The position numbers and the translations under genes are program-made. From Flavobacteriaceae bacterium (lineage in GTDB: Bacteria > Bacteroidota > Bacteroidia > Flavobacteriales > Flavobacteriaceae), in contig JAKMEK010000046.1 of the NCBI GenBank assembly GCA_022425945.1, positions 1 through 64,000 of the forward strand: a stretch of DNA of 64,000 bases, read 5' to 3'. The notes under the pieces were generated by a model, which made no database searches, was not told the origin of the DNA, and saw only the letters and a program-made list of their open reading frames with translations. Shown here piece by piece: positions 1 through 7,757 of this stretch (positions are counted from its first letter, which is position 1; each line of letters opens with the position of its first letter).

Positions 1-13
1 AACAACAACTATC

Positions 14-1354
14 ATGAAAAAAACACTTCTTAATTTAACACTCATTTTGCTTACATCCTTTTTTGCTGTAGCGCAAAATTCAAGTAATCCTTGGTTGGTT
101 TCCGTGGGTATAACATCGATCTCAACGAGTGGAGATATAGTTTATCCTAGTGGATCTAGTTTATCATCAGACGATTTTTCCGGATCAATTGGATTACCAC
201 AAGTATCCTTGTACAGAAAGGTGTTTGCAGGCTTGTCTATTGGAGGTCAGGTTTCTCTCGGAAAACAAACAACCTCTTCAGATGACTGGGACTTTTTCAG
301 TTGGCATACTGCATTAAAGTACGGCTTTAATACTGATAAAAAATTTAGTCCATATTTAAAGGCTGGTGTCTGGGGAGAAACTTCCCTCAATACTGGTTCT
401 GATGCATATTCTGAAAATACAGATTGGTCCAATTTTGGTTCTGTGGGACTTGATTACTCTTTTGGGGATAAATTTGGAGCCTATGCAGAATACTCTGTTG
501 GTAAAATTGCAAGTGGTCCAGAAGCCAATTATGGATTAATGTCTGTTGGAATCTCTTACGCGTTTGGTTCTGGAGATAGAGACAAAGATGGAGTGTCTGA
601 TAAAAAAGACAAATGTCCAGATGTGCCTGGTCTTAAAGAATTCGAAGGATGTCCTGATACAGACGAAGACGGTATTCCAGATAATGAAGATGATTGTCCT
701 GAAGAAGCTGGTCCAGCCGAGAACAAAGGATGTCCTGATACTGATGGAGACGGCGTATTGGATAAAGATGATACTTGTCCAGAAGTAGCTGGTTTGGCAG
801 AATTGAATGGTTGTCCTGATGCTGATGAAGATGGTGTTGCTGATCAAGATGATGAGTGCCCTGAAGTAGCAGGTCCAGAAGATAATAAAGGTTGTCCTTG
901 GCCAGACACAGACGAAGATGGCGTTTTAGACAAAGATGATGAATGTCCTGAAGAGGCTGGAACAGGTGCCAACGGATGTCCAGAAGTGAGTAAAGAAGTA
1001 ATTGAGGCACTGAATGATGCTGGATTAAATATTTTATTTGCTGGTGATAGTTACCGAATTATGGGAGCTAAGACATTGAAGGCTTTTGAATCTGTTAAAG
1101 CGATATTAGACGAAAATACTGAAGGAGTAGTTCTTATTCAAGGATATGCTTCTCAGGATGGTAGCGAAGAGTATAATCTAAATTTATCACGCAAACGTGC
1201 TGAAGCGGTTCGTGATCGTTTGATAGAGTTAGGTGTTGACGCAGCCCGATTAGAAGTTGAAGCTTTTGGTGAAAACATGCCAGTTGGCGATAACTCAACT
1301 AGAGAAGGTCGTGCACAAAGCAGACGAGTAGAATTTAAGAGTAAAAAGCAGTAA
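14..1354 (+). CDS. OmpA-family outer membrane protein with TSP3 calcium-binding repeats
   Basis: A 446-residue envelope protein expected to tie the outer membrane to peptidoglycan. Residues 1-20 form a signal peptide ending AVAQ. Residues about 25-185 look like a small outer-membrane beta-barrel ending in SYAFG. Residues about 188-322 hold five thrombospondin type-3 repeats (D-x-D-x-DG-x-x-D with CP pairs), which normally bind calcium. The end (about 335-446) is an OmpA C-terminal domain with [13 protein letters not shown] and a terminal SRRVEFKSK, the peptidoglycan-binding part. It is monocistronic here and is followed by a strong hairpin terminator. Only 13 bases precede the ATG, so its promoter is outside the window. 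The family is certain; the exact ligand is unknown. Confidence 0.93.
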   Translation: MKKTLLNLTLILLTSFFAVAQNSSNPWLVSVGITSISTSGDIVYPSGSSLSSDDFSGSIGLPQVSLYRKVFAGLSIGGQVSLGKQTTSSDDWDFFSWHTALKYGFNTDKKFSPYLKAGVWGETSLNTGSDAYSENTDWSNFGSVGLDYSFGDKFGAYAEYSVGKIASGPEANYGLMSVGISYAFGSGDRDKDGVSDKKDKCPDVPGLKEFEGCPDTDEDGIPDNEDDCPEEAGPAENKGCPDTDGDGVLDKDDTCPEVAGLAELNGCPDADEDGVADQDDECPEVAGPEDNKGCPWPDTDEDGVLDKDDECPEEAGTGANGCPEVSKEVIEALNDAGLNILFAGDSYRIMGAKTLKAFESVKAILDENTEGVVLIQGYASQDGSEEYNLNLSRKRAEAVRDRLIELGVDAARLEVEAFGENMPVGDNSTREGRAQSRRVEFKSKKQ

Positions 1355-1376
1355 AACGCGATTCTCTTTAAGTTAT

Positions 1377-1412
1377 AAAAAAGGCTGAGCATTATGCTCA
1401 GCCTTTTTTTTT
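1377..1412. terminator. Bidirectional rho-independent terminator between ompA-like gene and rpe
   Basis: A perfect 12-bp inverted repeat (1381-1392 and 1394-1405) is followed by a T run to 1412 on the plus strand. A-rich sequence on its other side gives a T run on the minus strand, so it can end both the OmpA transcript and the leftward rpe transcript. Confidence 0.9.
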
Positions 1413-1435
1413 GAGTAAGGTTAGGTAGGGTTCTG

Positions 1436-2086
1436 CTAAAGCGCTTTCAAATCAGCAATGGTTTGTGTCGGATTTTCAGCTTTAAAGACAAAACTTCCAG
1501 CAACCAAAACATCTGCACCGGCATCAATCAAAGCTTTTGCATTTTGATCGGTTACGCCACCATCGATTTCAATTAGTGTTGCAGCCCCTTTTACAGTAAT
1601 CAATTCCTTCAATGCTTTTACTTTGCTGTAGGTGTTTTCAATAAAAGATTGTCCACCAAAACCAGGGTTAACGCTCATTAAACAAACAACATCCACATCA
1701 TTGATGATATCGGATAAAAGATGCACTGGTGTGTGCGGATTTAACGCTATTCCTGCTTTCATACCACAAGTTTTTATTTTCTGTAAACTCCTGTGTAAGT
1801 GATTACATGCTTCATAATGAACAGTTAAAACAGCTGCATTCAGTGCAGCAAATTCCTCAATGTAACGGTCAGGATCAACGATCATTAGGTGAACGTCAAG
1901 CGGTTTTTTAGCATGCTCACCAATGGCTTTAAGTACGGGCATACCGTAAGAAATATTTGGCACAAAAACCCCGTCCATAATGTCGATGTGAAACCAGTCA
2001 GCTTGACTGTTATTGAGCATTTCGCTATCGCGCTGTAAGTTGCCGAAATCTGCTGCTAATAAAGAGGGTGCAATTAGTTGTTTCAT
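1436..2086 (-). CDS. rpe: Ribulose-phosphate 3-epimerase
   Basis: Interconverts ribulose 5-phosphate and xylulose 5-phosphate in the pentose phosphate pathway (cytoplasm). The 216 residues match the usual length of this TIM-barrel enzyme. Visible motifs are APSLLAADF at the N-terminus, FHIDIMDGVFVPN with metal and catalytic His/Asp, LMSVNPGFGGQ, and IEIDGGV with the second catalytic Asp. The ATG lies 11 bases after the rpoD terminator and no TAnnTTTG box fits in that gap, so it is probably expressed by read-through from rpoD. Confidence 0.97.
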   Translation of the reverse strand: MKQLIAPSLLAADFGNLQRDSEMLNNSQADWFHIDIMDGVFVPNISYGMPVLKAIGEHAKKPLDVHLMIVDPDRYIEEFAALNAAVLTVHYEACNHLHRSLQKIKTCGMKAGIALNPHTPVHLLSDIINDVDVVCLMSVNPGFGGQSFIENTYSKVKALKELITVKGAATLIEIDGGVTDQNAKALIDAGADVLVAGSFVFKAENPTQTIADLKAL

Positions 2087-2097
2087 AATAGATGTCT

Positions 2098-2124
2098 AAA
2101 AAAAAAGCAACCCGAGGGTTGCTT
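2098..2124 (-). terminator. Terminator after rpoD
   Basis: A 9-bp stem (2105-2113 with 2116-2124, two-base loop) is followed on the minus strand by eight or nine T residues. It lies just downstream of the rpoD stop codon and just before rpe. Confidence 0.85.
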
Positions 2125-2129
2125 ATGGT

Positions 2130-2993
2130 TTATCCCAAATAGGTTTTTAATATTTTACTTCGTGAGGTATGTTTTAACCTTCGGATAGCTTTTTCTTTAA
2201 TTTGGCGAACACGTTCCCTTGTTAAATCAAAGGTTTCTCCAATTTCTTCAAGTGTCATTGCATGTTGATCACCTAGACCAAAATAAAGTCGAACAACGTC
2301 TGCTTCTCTTGGGGTAAGTGTTTCTAATGCACGCTCAATTTCTGTCTTTAGTGATTCGTGTAAAAGGGTTCGGTCTGGGTTAGGAGACTCTCCACTATTC
2401 AATACATCATAGAGGTTAGAATCTTCTCCTTCAACCAATGGAGCATCCATCGATACGTGTCGTCCGGAATTCTTTAAGGACTCTTTCACATCGTTAACCG
2501 TCATGTCGAGTTCTTTTGCAATTTCCTCAGCTGATGGGGCACGTTCGTGTGCTTGCTCAAGAAAAGCATAGGTTTTATTGATTTTATTGATGGATCCAAT
2601 CTTGTTTAGCGGTAAACGCACAATACGGGATTGTTCTGCTAAGGCTTGCAGGATAGACTGACGAATCCACCAAACTGCATAGGAGATGAACTTAAATCCA
2701 CGTGTTTCATCAAAACGTTTTGCAGCTTTAATGAGTCCTAAATTACCTTCGTTGATTAAGTCGGGGAGAGTTAATCCTTGATTTTGGTATTGTTTTGCAA
2801 CAGAAACCACAAAACGTAAATTCGCTTTGGTTAATTTTTCTAAAGCAATTTGGTCACCTGCCTTGATGCGTTGTGCTAATTCAACTTCTTCTTCGGCAGT
2901 AATTAAGTCTACCTTTCCAATTTCCTGTAAATACTTATCTAAAGAAGCAGTTTCTCTGTTGGTTACCTGTTTGGTAATTTTTAGTTGTCTCAT
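2130..2993 (-). CDS. rpoD: Primary RNA polymerase sigma factor (RpoD/SigA type, short Bacteroidota form)
   Basis: Directs RNA polymerase to housekeeping promoters. It has 287 residues and lacks the long region 1.1 and non-conserved insert of the proteobacterial protein, which is normal for Bacteroidota. Region 1.2 covers about 14-48 ([15 protein letters not shown]). Region 2 (about 55-122) has [17 protein letters not shown] and [15 protein letters not shown], which bind and melt the -10 equivalent. Region 3 follows, and region 4 (about 220-280) has the helix-turn-helix [18 protein letters not shown]. This factor should read the TAnnTTTG boxes listed in this annotation. Its own upstream region has no exact box but contains an aaatgt-t-acattt palindrome. 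Confidence 0.97.
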   Translation of the reverse strand: MRQLKITKQVTNRETASLDKYLQEIGKVDLITAEEEVELAQRIKAGDQIALEKLTKANLRFVVSVAKQYQNQGLTLPDLINEGNLGLIKAAKRFDETRGFKFISYAVWWIRQSILQALAEQSRIVRLPLNKIGSINKINKTYAFLEQAHERAPSAEEIAKELDMTVNDVKESLKNSGRHVSMDAPLVEGEDSNLYDVLNSGESPNPDRTLLHESLKTEIERALETLTPREADVVRLYFGLGDQHAMTLEEIGETFDLTRERVRQIKEKAIRRLKHTSRSKILKTYLG

Positions 2994-3033
2994 TTATTGT
3001 TTTGTTGTACTCCTTTATACGTTGAAAAAACAT

Positions 3034-3046
3034 AAATGTTACATTT
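3034..3046. promoter_or_regulatory. Palindrome upstream of rpoD
   Basis: A 13-base perfect palindrome (6-bp half sites, one central base) sits about 40 bases upstream of the rpoD start and 11 bases from the pnp terminator. It could be an operator or a chance AT-rich palindrome; no matching second copy was noticed. Confidence 0.3.
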
Positions 3047-3051
3047 AACAT

Positions 3052-3084
3052 AAAAAAAACCTCTCCTTTTTTAGGGAGAGGTTT
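3052..3084 (-). terminator. Terminator after pnp
   Basis: A stem of CCTCTCC with GGAGAGG plus flanking A/T pairs (3057-3084) is followed on the minus strand by eight T residues. It lies 26 bases beyond the pnp stop codon. Confidence 0.85.
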
Positions 3085-3109
3085 TTATATGGTTCATGAA
3101 GAATAGAAA

Positions 3110-5311
3110 TTAATCTCTATTTCTTGGTTTTCTGTCGTCTCTACGCTTGTCACGACCACGATTATCATCTCTTGGTGGACGAGCTACATAACCTTCAGGT
3201 TTTTCCAACAGCGCCTTTCTCGAAACTTTTTCTTTGCGTGTTCTAGCGTCTAAGCCAAAGTATTTCACTTGGAATGCATCACCCATGTTAACAACGTCTG
3301 AGACGTTTTCAGTACGTTCCCAAGCTAGCTCACTTACGTGAAGTAATACTTCATTCCCTGGAGCATCGATGTATTCTACTACCGCTCCAAAGTCTAGCAT
3401 TTTAATCACTTTAACTTCATAGCTGTTTCCAACTACTGGCTTGAATGTGATTGAATCAATTTTAGCCTCTACCATTGCAATTCCTTCTGGTGAAGTTCCT
3501 AAAATTTCTACAATTCCTTCTTCAGTCTCAGGGTCTTCGTTAATTACGATGGTACATCCTGTTTCTTTTTGAAGTTCTTGGATTACTTTTCCTCCAGGCC
3601 CAATCAATGCACCGATAAATTCATTCGCAATTACACGCGTAATCATTTTTGGTGAGTGTGGTTTCACATCTTCAGCTGGTGTAGCAATGGTTTCTGTGAT
3701 CTTATCTAGGATGTGTAAACGCCCTGCACGTGCTTGTTGTAGTGCATTGACAAGTATTTCATAGGATAAGCCTTTGATCTTGATGTCCATTTGACAAGCT
3801 GTAATACCTTCTGAAGTTCCGGTTACTTTAAAGTCCATGTCCCCTAGGTGATCTTCATCTCCCAAGATATCAGACAATACAGCATAACGGCTACCATCAG
3901 AAATAAGTCCCATGGCAATTCCAGAAACAGGTCGAGTAATTTGAACCCCTGCATCCATCAAAGCCATAGTTCCTGCACAAACAGTTGCCATAGAAGAGGA
4001 TCCATTAGATTCTAATACTTCAGATACAACTCTTACGGTGTAGGGGTTATCTGAAGGAATCATACCTTTTAGTCCACGTTGGGCTAGGTTACCATGTCCA
4101 ACCTCACGTCGAGAAGTTCCTCTTAATGGGCGTGCTTCTCCAGTACAGAAAGGAGGGAAGTTATAGTGTAAGTAAAAACTTTCTTCACCCTCGTAAGAAG
4201 GCATGTCAATTTTATTTGAATCACGAGAAGTTCCAAGTGTAACAGTAGCTAATGCTTGCGTTTCACCACGGGTAAAAATTGAAGAACCATGGGTGGAAGG
4301 TAAGTAGTCTACTTCACACCATATTGGTCGGATTTCATCTGTTTTACGTCCATCTAAACGAACGCCTTCAGCGAGGGTTAATTCGCGTACCGCTTCTTTT
4401 TCTGCTTTTCTGTAGTAACCACCAACAAGGTGTCCAAATTCGGCCATTTCTTCTTCAGTGAAAGAAGCTTTCACTTCTTCTTTTACCTCAGCAAATGCCA
4501 AACCGCGTTCGGCTTTTGACGTCCCTTTTTTAGCAATGGCATAACACTTGTCATACGCCATGTCATGAATGCGTTTTTCAAGTTCTTCGTTCCCTTCGGC
4601 AGTTTCATACTCACGTACTTCTTTCTTTCCGAAAGCTTCGGCCAAGCGTAATTGTGCTTCGATTTGAACTTTAATGGCCTCGTGTGCAAACTTAATCGCA
4701 TCGGCCATCTCTTCTTCAGAAATCTCATCCATTTCCCCTTCTACCATCATTACAGAATCAGCAGAAGCTCCAATCATCATGTCGATGTCAGAGGCCGCTA
4801 ATTGAGCGCGACTTGGGTTAATGACAAACTCACCATCGATTCGAGCAACACGTGCTTCTGAGATGGCACATTCAAAAGGAAAGTCACTCAGTTGAATAGC
4901 CGCAGAGGCAGCAAGTCCAGCTAATGCATCAGGCATAACTTCTTCGTCATGTGACATTAGTTGAATCATCACCTGTGTTTCAGCGTGATAATCTTTTGGG
5001 AATAGCGGGCGTAATACACGGTCAACTAAACGCATGGTCAATACTTCACCATCACTTGGGCGGGCTTCTCTTTTGAAGAATCCACCTGGGTAACGACCAG
5101 CCGCTGCAAATTTTTCACGGTAATCTACCGTTAGTGGTAAAAAGTCTACGTCAGATTGTTTGTAATTGGATACAACCGTACAAAGTAACATGGCTTTACC
5201 CATTTGTACGACAACTGATCCATGCGCTTGCTTTGCAAGCTTACCTGTTTCAATAGAGATTTCTCTTCCATCGCCGAGGTCAATAACCTCTTTAAAAACT
5301 TTTGGAATCAT
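3110..5311 (-). CDS. pnp: Polyribonucleotide nucleotidyltransferase (PNPase)
   Basis: A phosphorolytic 3'-to-5' exoribonuclease of mRNA decay. The 733 residues show two RNase PH domains (about 14-147 and 320-455, with [12 protein letters not shown] and [17 protein letters not shown]), a linking helical domain, a KH domain (about 555-615, [17 protein letters not shown]) and an S1 domain (about 620-690, [13 protein letters not shown]). A basic/acidic tail rich in Arg and Asp ([16 protein letters not shown]) follows and may contact RNA. It lies 108 bases after rpsO, the common rpsO-pnp arrangement, and no exact -7 box was found in the gap, so it is probably co-transcribed with rpsO. Confidence 0.98.
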   Translation of the reverse strand: MIPKVFKEVIDLGDGREISIETGKLAKQAHGSVVVQMGKAMLLCTVVSNYKQSDVDFLPLTVDYREKFAAAGRYPGGFFKREARPSDGEVLTMRLVDRVLRPLFPKDYHAETQVMIQLMSHDEEVMPDALAGLAASAAIQLSDFPFECAISEARVARIDGEFVINPSRAQLAASDIDMMIGASADSVMMVEGEMDEISEEEMADAIKFAHEAIKVQIEAQLRLAEAFGKKEVREYETAEGNEELEKRIHDMAYDKCYAIAKKGTSKAERGLAFAEVKEEVKASFTEEEMAEFGHLVGGYYRKAEKEAVRELTLAEGVRLDGRKTDEIRPIWCEVDYLPSTHGSSIFTRGETQALATVTLGTSRDSNKIDMPSYEGEESFYLHYNFPPFCTGEARPLRGTSRREVGHGNLAQRGLKGMIPSDNPYTVRVVSEVLESNGSSSMATVCAGTMALMDAGVQITRPVSGIAMGLISDGSRYAVLSDILGDEDHLGDMDFKVTGTSEGITACQMDIKIKGLSYEILVNALQQARAGRLHILDKITETIATPAEDVKPHSPKMITRVIANEFIGALIGPGGKVIQELQKETGCTIVINEDPETEEGIVEILGTSPEGIAMVEAKIDSITFKPVVGNSYEVKVIKMLDFGAVVEYIDAPGNEVLLHVSELAWERTENVSDVVNMGDAFQVKYFGLDARTRKEKVSRKALLEKPEGYVARPPRDDNRGRDKRRDDRKPRNRD

Positions 5312-5419
5312 TTTTTTTCATTTTAATTAAAACCTAATTGTTGTTGTGTTGCGTTTGTAGGTCCCAATGAAAAGCGTTGATTCAGCTTTTTTCAATAGTG
5401 CGATAAAATAAAAAGGAGT

Positions 5420-5689
5420 TTATTTACGTAAACCAAGTTTAGCGACGATAGCACGGTAACGTGTAATGTCTTTGGCTTTTAAATAATCCAACAAGCTTCG
5501 GCGCTTTCCTACCAATTTTACCAATGAACGTTCCGTATTGTAGTCTTTACGGTTGCTTTTCAGGTGATCAGATAGGTGGTTGATGCGGTGAGAGAACAAT
5601 GCAATTTGTCCTTCGGCAGAGCCAGTGTTGGTTTTTGAAGAACCGTGTTCAGCAAAAATTTCTTCTTTTTTTTCTTTAGTTAAGTACAT
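5420..5689 (-). CDS. rpsO: 30S ribosomal protein S15
   Basis: The 89-residue S15 binds the central domain of 16S rRNA early in 30S assembly and contributes to a bridge with the 50S subunit. The family signature is clear: TGSAEGQIALFSHRINHLSDHLK and LVGKRRSLLDYLK. Length is exactly typical. A TAnnTTTG box and a 5-bp hairpin lie upstream, so a new transcript begins here and probably continues into pnp. S15 is known in other bacteria to repress its own mRNA; the hairpin could serve that, but this is inference. Confidence 0.98.
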   Translation of the reverse strand: MYLTKEKKEEIFAEHGSSKTNTGSAEGQIALFSHRINHLSDHLKSNRKDYNTERSLVKLVGKRRSLLDYLKAKDITRYRAIVAKLGLRK

Positions 5690-5719
5690 GCTAATATTAT
5701 TTCAATGATTTTTATGTAT

Positions 5720-5735
5720 TCGCTAGTTAAAGCGA
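5720..5735 (-). promoter_or_regulatory. Hairpin at the predicted 5' end of the rpsO mRNA
   Basis: Five base pairs (TCGCT with AGCGA, six-base loop) begin within a few bases of the transcription start predicted from the box at 5739-5746. Such a 5' hairpin may stabilise the rpsO-pnp mRNA or be part of an S15 feedback site. Confidence 0.4.
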
Positions 5736-5738
5736 CTG

Positions 5739-5746
5739 CAAAGATA
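5739..5746 (-). promoter_or_regulatory. Bacteroidota -7 box for rpsO-pnp
   Basis: On the minus strand this reads TATCTTTG, an exact match to TAnnTTTG, 50 bases upstream of the rpsO ATG. No clear TTG -33 element is visible. Confidence 0.65.
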
Positions 5747-5777
5747 CATCAATTTATTTAAGTAAAAAGATGAACCG

Positions 5778-6635
5778 TTACTTTCTTATTGGATGATTTA
5801 GAATCAGGTCTACATAGAGATTGATTCTGTCTTTCAGGTTTTTACGATGTGTAATGAAATCTAGGAATCCTTTTTCGAGTAAAAATTCACTTCTTTGAAA
5901 ACCTTCCGGTAAATCTTTTCCTGTAGTGTCTTTAACTACCCGAGGTCCAGCGAAGGCAATCAAGGCGCCTGGCTCAGCTATATTGATGTCTCCTAGCATA
6001 GCAAACGATGCAGTGGTTCCACCTGTGGTAGGGTCTGTGCACAAGGAAATGTAAGGAAGTTTAGATTCTGCTAACTTTGCCAGTTTGGCGCTGGTTTTAG
6101 CTAGCTGCATCAGTGAAAAAGCACCTTCCATCATTCGGGCACCACCAGATTTTGATATGATGACAATGGGAAGATTATTGTCGATTGCATAATCAATAGA
6201 TCGGGCAATTTTCTCACCCACTACTGATCCCATTGAGCCACCAATAAAACCAAAGTCCATACAGGCAACTACGATTTCTTTTCCTTTGGATTTCCCTACG
6301 GCTGTGCGTACTGCATCCTTTAGTCCAGTTTTTTTGGTCACTTCTTTTAAGCGATCACTGTATTTTTTGGAGTCGGTAAACTTCAAAAAATCTTTTGATT
6401 CTACACCGCTGTTGATTTCTTTGAAATGATTTTCATCAAAAATAATTTCAAAATATTCTTTACTCCCAATGCGCACATGGTACTCATCTTCTGGACTAAC
6501 ATAGAAGTTGTCAGCTAATTCTTGCGTCTCTACAATCTTCCCGGTTGGTGTTTTGTACCAGAGTCCTTTCGGAATATCTTTCTTTTCTTCTGTTCGGGTT
6601 TGAATCCCCTTTTCACTTCTTTTAAACCAACTCAT
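5778..6635 (-). CDS. accD: Acetyl-CoA carboxylase carboxyltransferase beta subunit, without the zinc-finger cysteines
   Basis: With AccA it moves the carboxyl group from carboxybiotin to acetyl-CoA, the first committed step of fatty acid synthesis. The 285 residues carry a crotonase-like carboxyltransferase domain (about 60-275) with [11 protein letters not shown] and [16 protein letters not shown]. In the E. coli protein an N-terminal four-cysteine zinc ribbon precedes this domain. Here the aligned segment (about residues 25-56) keeps the surrounding pattern, including [10 protein letters not shown], but has Thr, Ser and Asp where the cysteines should be, and there is no Cys before residue 120. 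It follows fba by 14 bases, so the two probably form an operon. Confidence 0.95.
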   Translation of the reverse strand: MSWFKRSEKGIQTRTEEKKDIPKGLWYKTPTGKIVETQELADNFYVSPEDEYHVRIGSKEYFEIIFDENHFKEINSGVESKDFLKFTDSKKYSDRLKEVTKKTGLKDAVRTAVGKSKGKEIVVACMDFGFIGGSMGSVVGEKIARSIDYAIDNNLPIVIISKSGGARMMEGAFSLMQLAKTSAKLAKLAESKLPYISLCTDPTTGGTTASFAMLGDINIAEPGALIAFAGPRVVKDTTGKDLPEGFQRSEFLLEKGFLDFITHRKNLKDRINLYVDLILNHPIRK

Positions 6636-6649
6636 ATATTGTTATTTGG

Positions 6650-7720
6650 TTAGGCTAAGGTATTTATATTGTTTAAATCTTCAAATGCTTTTACCAATCT
6701 TTGTTTGAATGTTTGCTCCCCCATGCGTAACCATTTGCGGGGATCGTAGTGTTTTTTGTTGGGTTGATCTGCAGCCTCGGGGTTTCCAATCTGTGTTTTT
6801 AAATAGTCAACCTTATCTACAATGTAGTCACGTATACCTTCAGTAAAGGCAAATTGAAGGTCAGTATCAATGTTCATTTTGATTACACCATAACCAATGG
6901 CCTCGCGAATTTCTTCAACTGTTGAACCAGAACCACCGTGAAACACAAAGTCGACTGTGTTGGCAGGTACATTGTATTTTTCAGAAATAAATTCTTGTGA
7001 ATTTTTGAGAATCTTTGGTGTAAGCTTAACATTTCCGGGCTTGTATACGCCATGAACGTTTCCAAAGGCAGCAGCAACAGTAAATTGATCACTGACTTTC
7101 ATCAGTTCTTCATAAGCGAAAGCAACTTCTTCTGGTTGAGTGTACAATTTAGATACATCAACATCACTGTTGTCCACACCATCTTCTTCACCACCAGTAA
7201 TTCCTAATTCGATTTCGAGGGTCATTTCCATTTTGGCCATGCGCGTTAAATATTCCTTGCACAGGGCAATGTTTTCTTCAATCGGTTCCTCTGATAAGTC
7301 AATCATGTGGGAACTGTATAAAGGCTTCCCCGTTTCTTTATAGAATTTTTCACCCGCATCCAATAAACCGTCAATCCATGGCAGAAGGTTTTTAGCACAA
7401 TGGTCAGTGTTTAAGATAACTGTAGCACCATAAAGTTCAGCTAATTCGTGGATGTGTTTTGCACCCGCAATAGCTCCTGCAATGGCAGCTTGTTGGTTTT
7501 CGTTACTCAATCCTTTACCTGCATTAAATTGGGCTCCACCATTCGAAAACTGAATAATGACTGGGCTATTGAGTTCTGCTGCTGTTTCTAAAACGGCATT
7601 AACTGTATTGTTTCCAATTACGTTTACGGCTGGTAAAGCAAATTGTTTTGCTTTAGCGTATTGAAAAATTTCTTGTACTTGGCGGCCAGTGGCTACACCT
7701 TTTGGGAATGTTGAACTCAT
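6650..7720 (-). CDS. fbaA: Class II fructose-bisphosphate aldolase
   Basis: Zinc-dependent aldol cleavage of fructose 1,6-bisphosphate in glycolysis and the reverse reaction in gluconeogenesis. The chosen start gives 356 residues, MSSTFPKGVATG, the usual length for class IIA enzymes. Motifs are ILNTDHCAKN (catalytic Asp and a zinc His), SSHMIDLSEEP, VHGVYKPGNVKL with a zinc His, DFVFHGGSGST with another zinc His, and MNIDTDLQ. A longer reading frame reaches 7783, but its first 21 codons would span the TACTTTTG promoter box at 7740-7747, so the ATG at 7720 is preferred. accD follows in the same direction. Confidence 0.96.
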   Translation of the reverse strand: MSSTFPKGVATGRQVQEIFQYAKAKQFALPAVNVIGNNTVNAVLETAAELNSPVIIQFSNGGAQFNAGKGLSNENQQAAIAGAIAGAKHIHELAELYGATVILNTDHCAKNLLPWIDGLLDAGEKFYKETGKPLYSSHMIDLSEEPIEENIALCKEYLTRMAKMEMTLEIELGITGGEEDGVDNSDVDVSKLYTQPEEVAFAYEELMKVSDQFTVAAAFGNVHGVYKPGNVKLTPKILKNSQEFISEKYNVPANTVDFVFHGGSGSTVEEIREAIGYGVIKMNIDTDLQFAFTEGIRDYIVDKVDYLKTQIGNPEAADQPNKKHYDPRKWLRMGEQTFKQRLVKAFEDLNNINTLA

Positions 7721-7739
7721 GATTTTGATTTTGTTGACG

Positions 7740-7747
7740 CAAAAGTA
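7740..7747 (-). promoter_or_regulatory. -7 box for fba-accD
   Basis: Minus-strand TACTTTTG, an exact TAnnTTTG, 19 bases upstream of the fba ATG at 7720. It decides against the upstream start at 7783. Confidence 0.7.
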
Positions 7748-7757
7748 AGAAAAAACG

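Noticed and set aside
188-980. Tandem DNA repeats in the OmpA gene
   Set aside because: The periodicity comes from five TSP3 protein repeats, not from a mobile or regulatory DNA repeat.
536-1010. Open frames antisense to the OmpA repeat region
   Set aside because: They mirror the repetitive Asp/Pro codons of the TSP3 repeats, lack homologous features and overlap a certain gene.
5312-5419. Terminator between rpsO and pnp
   Set aside because: A bulged AAAAGC/GCTTTT stem exists but no T run follows in the direction of transcription, and the rpsO-pnp pair is normally co-transcribed.
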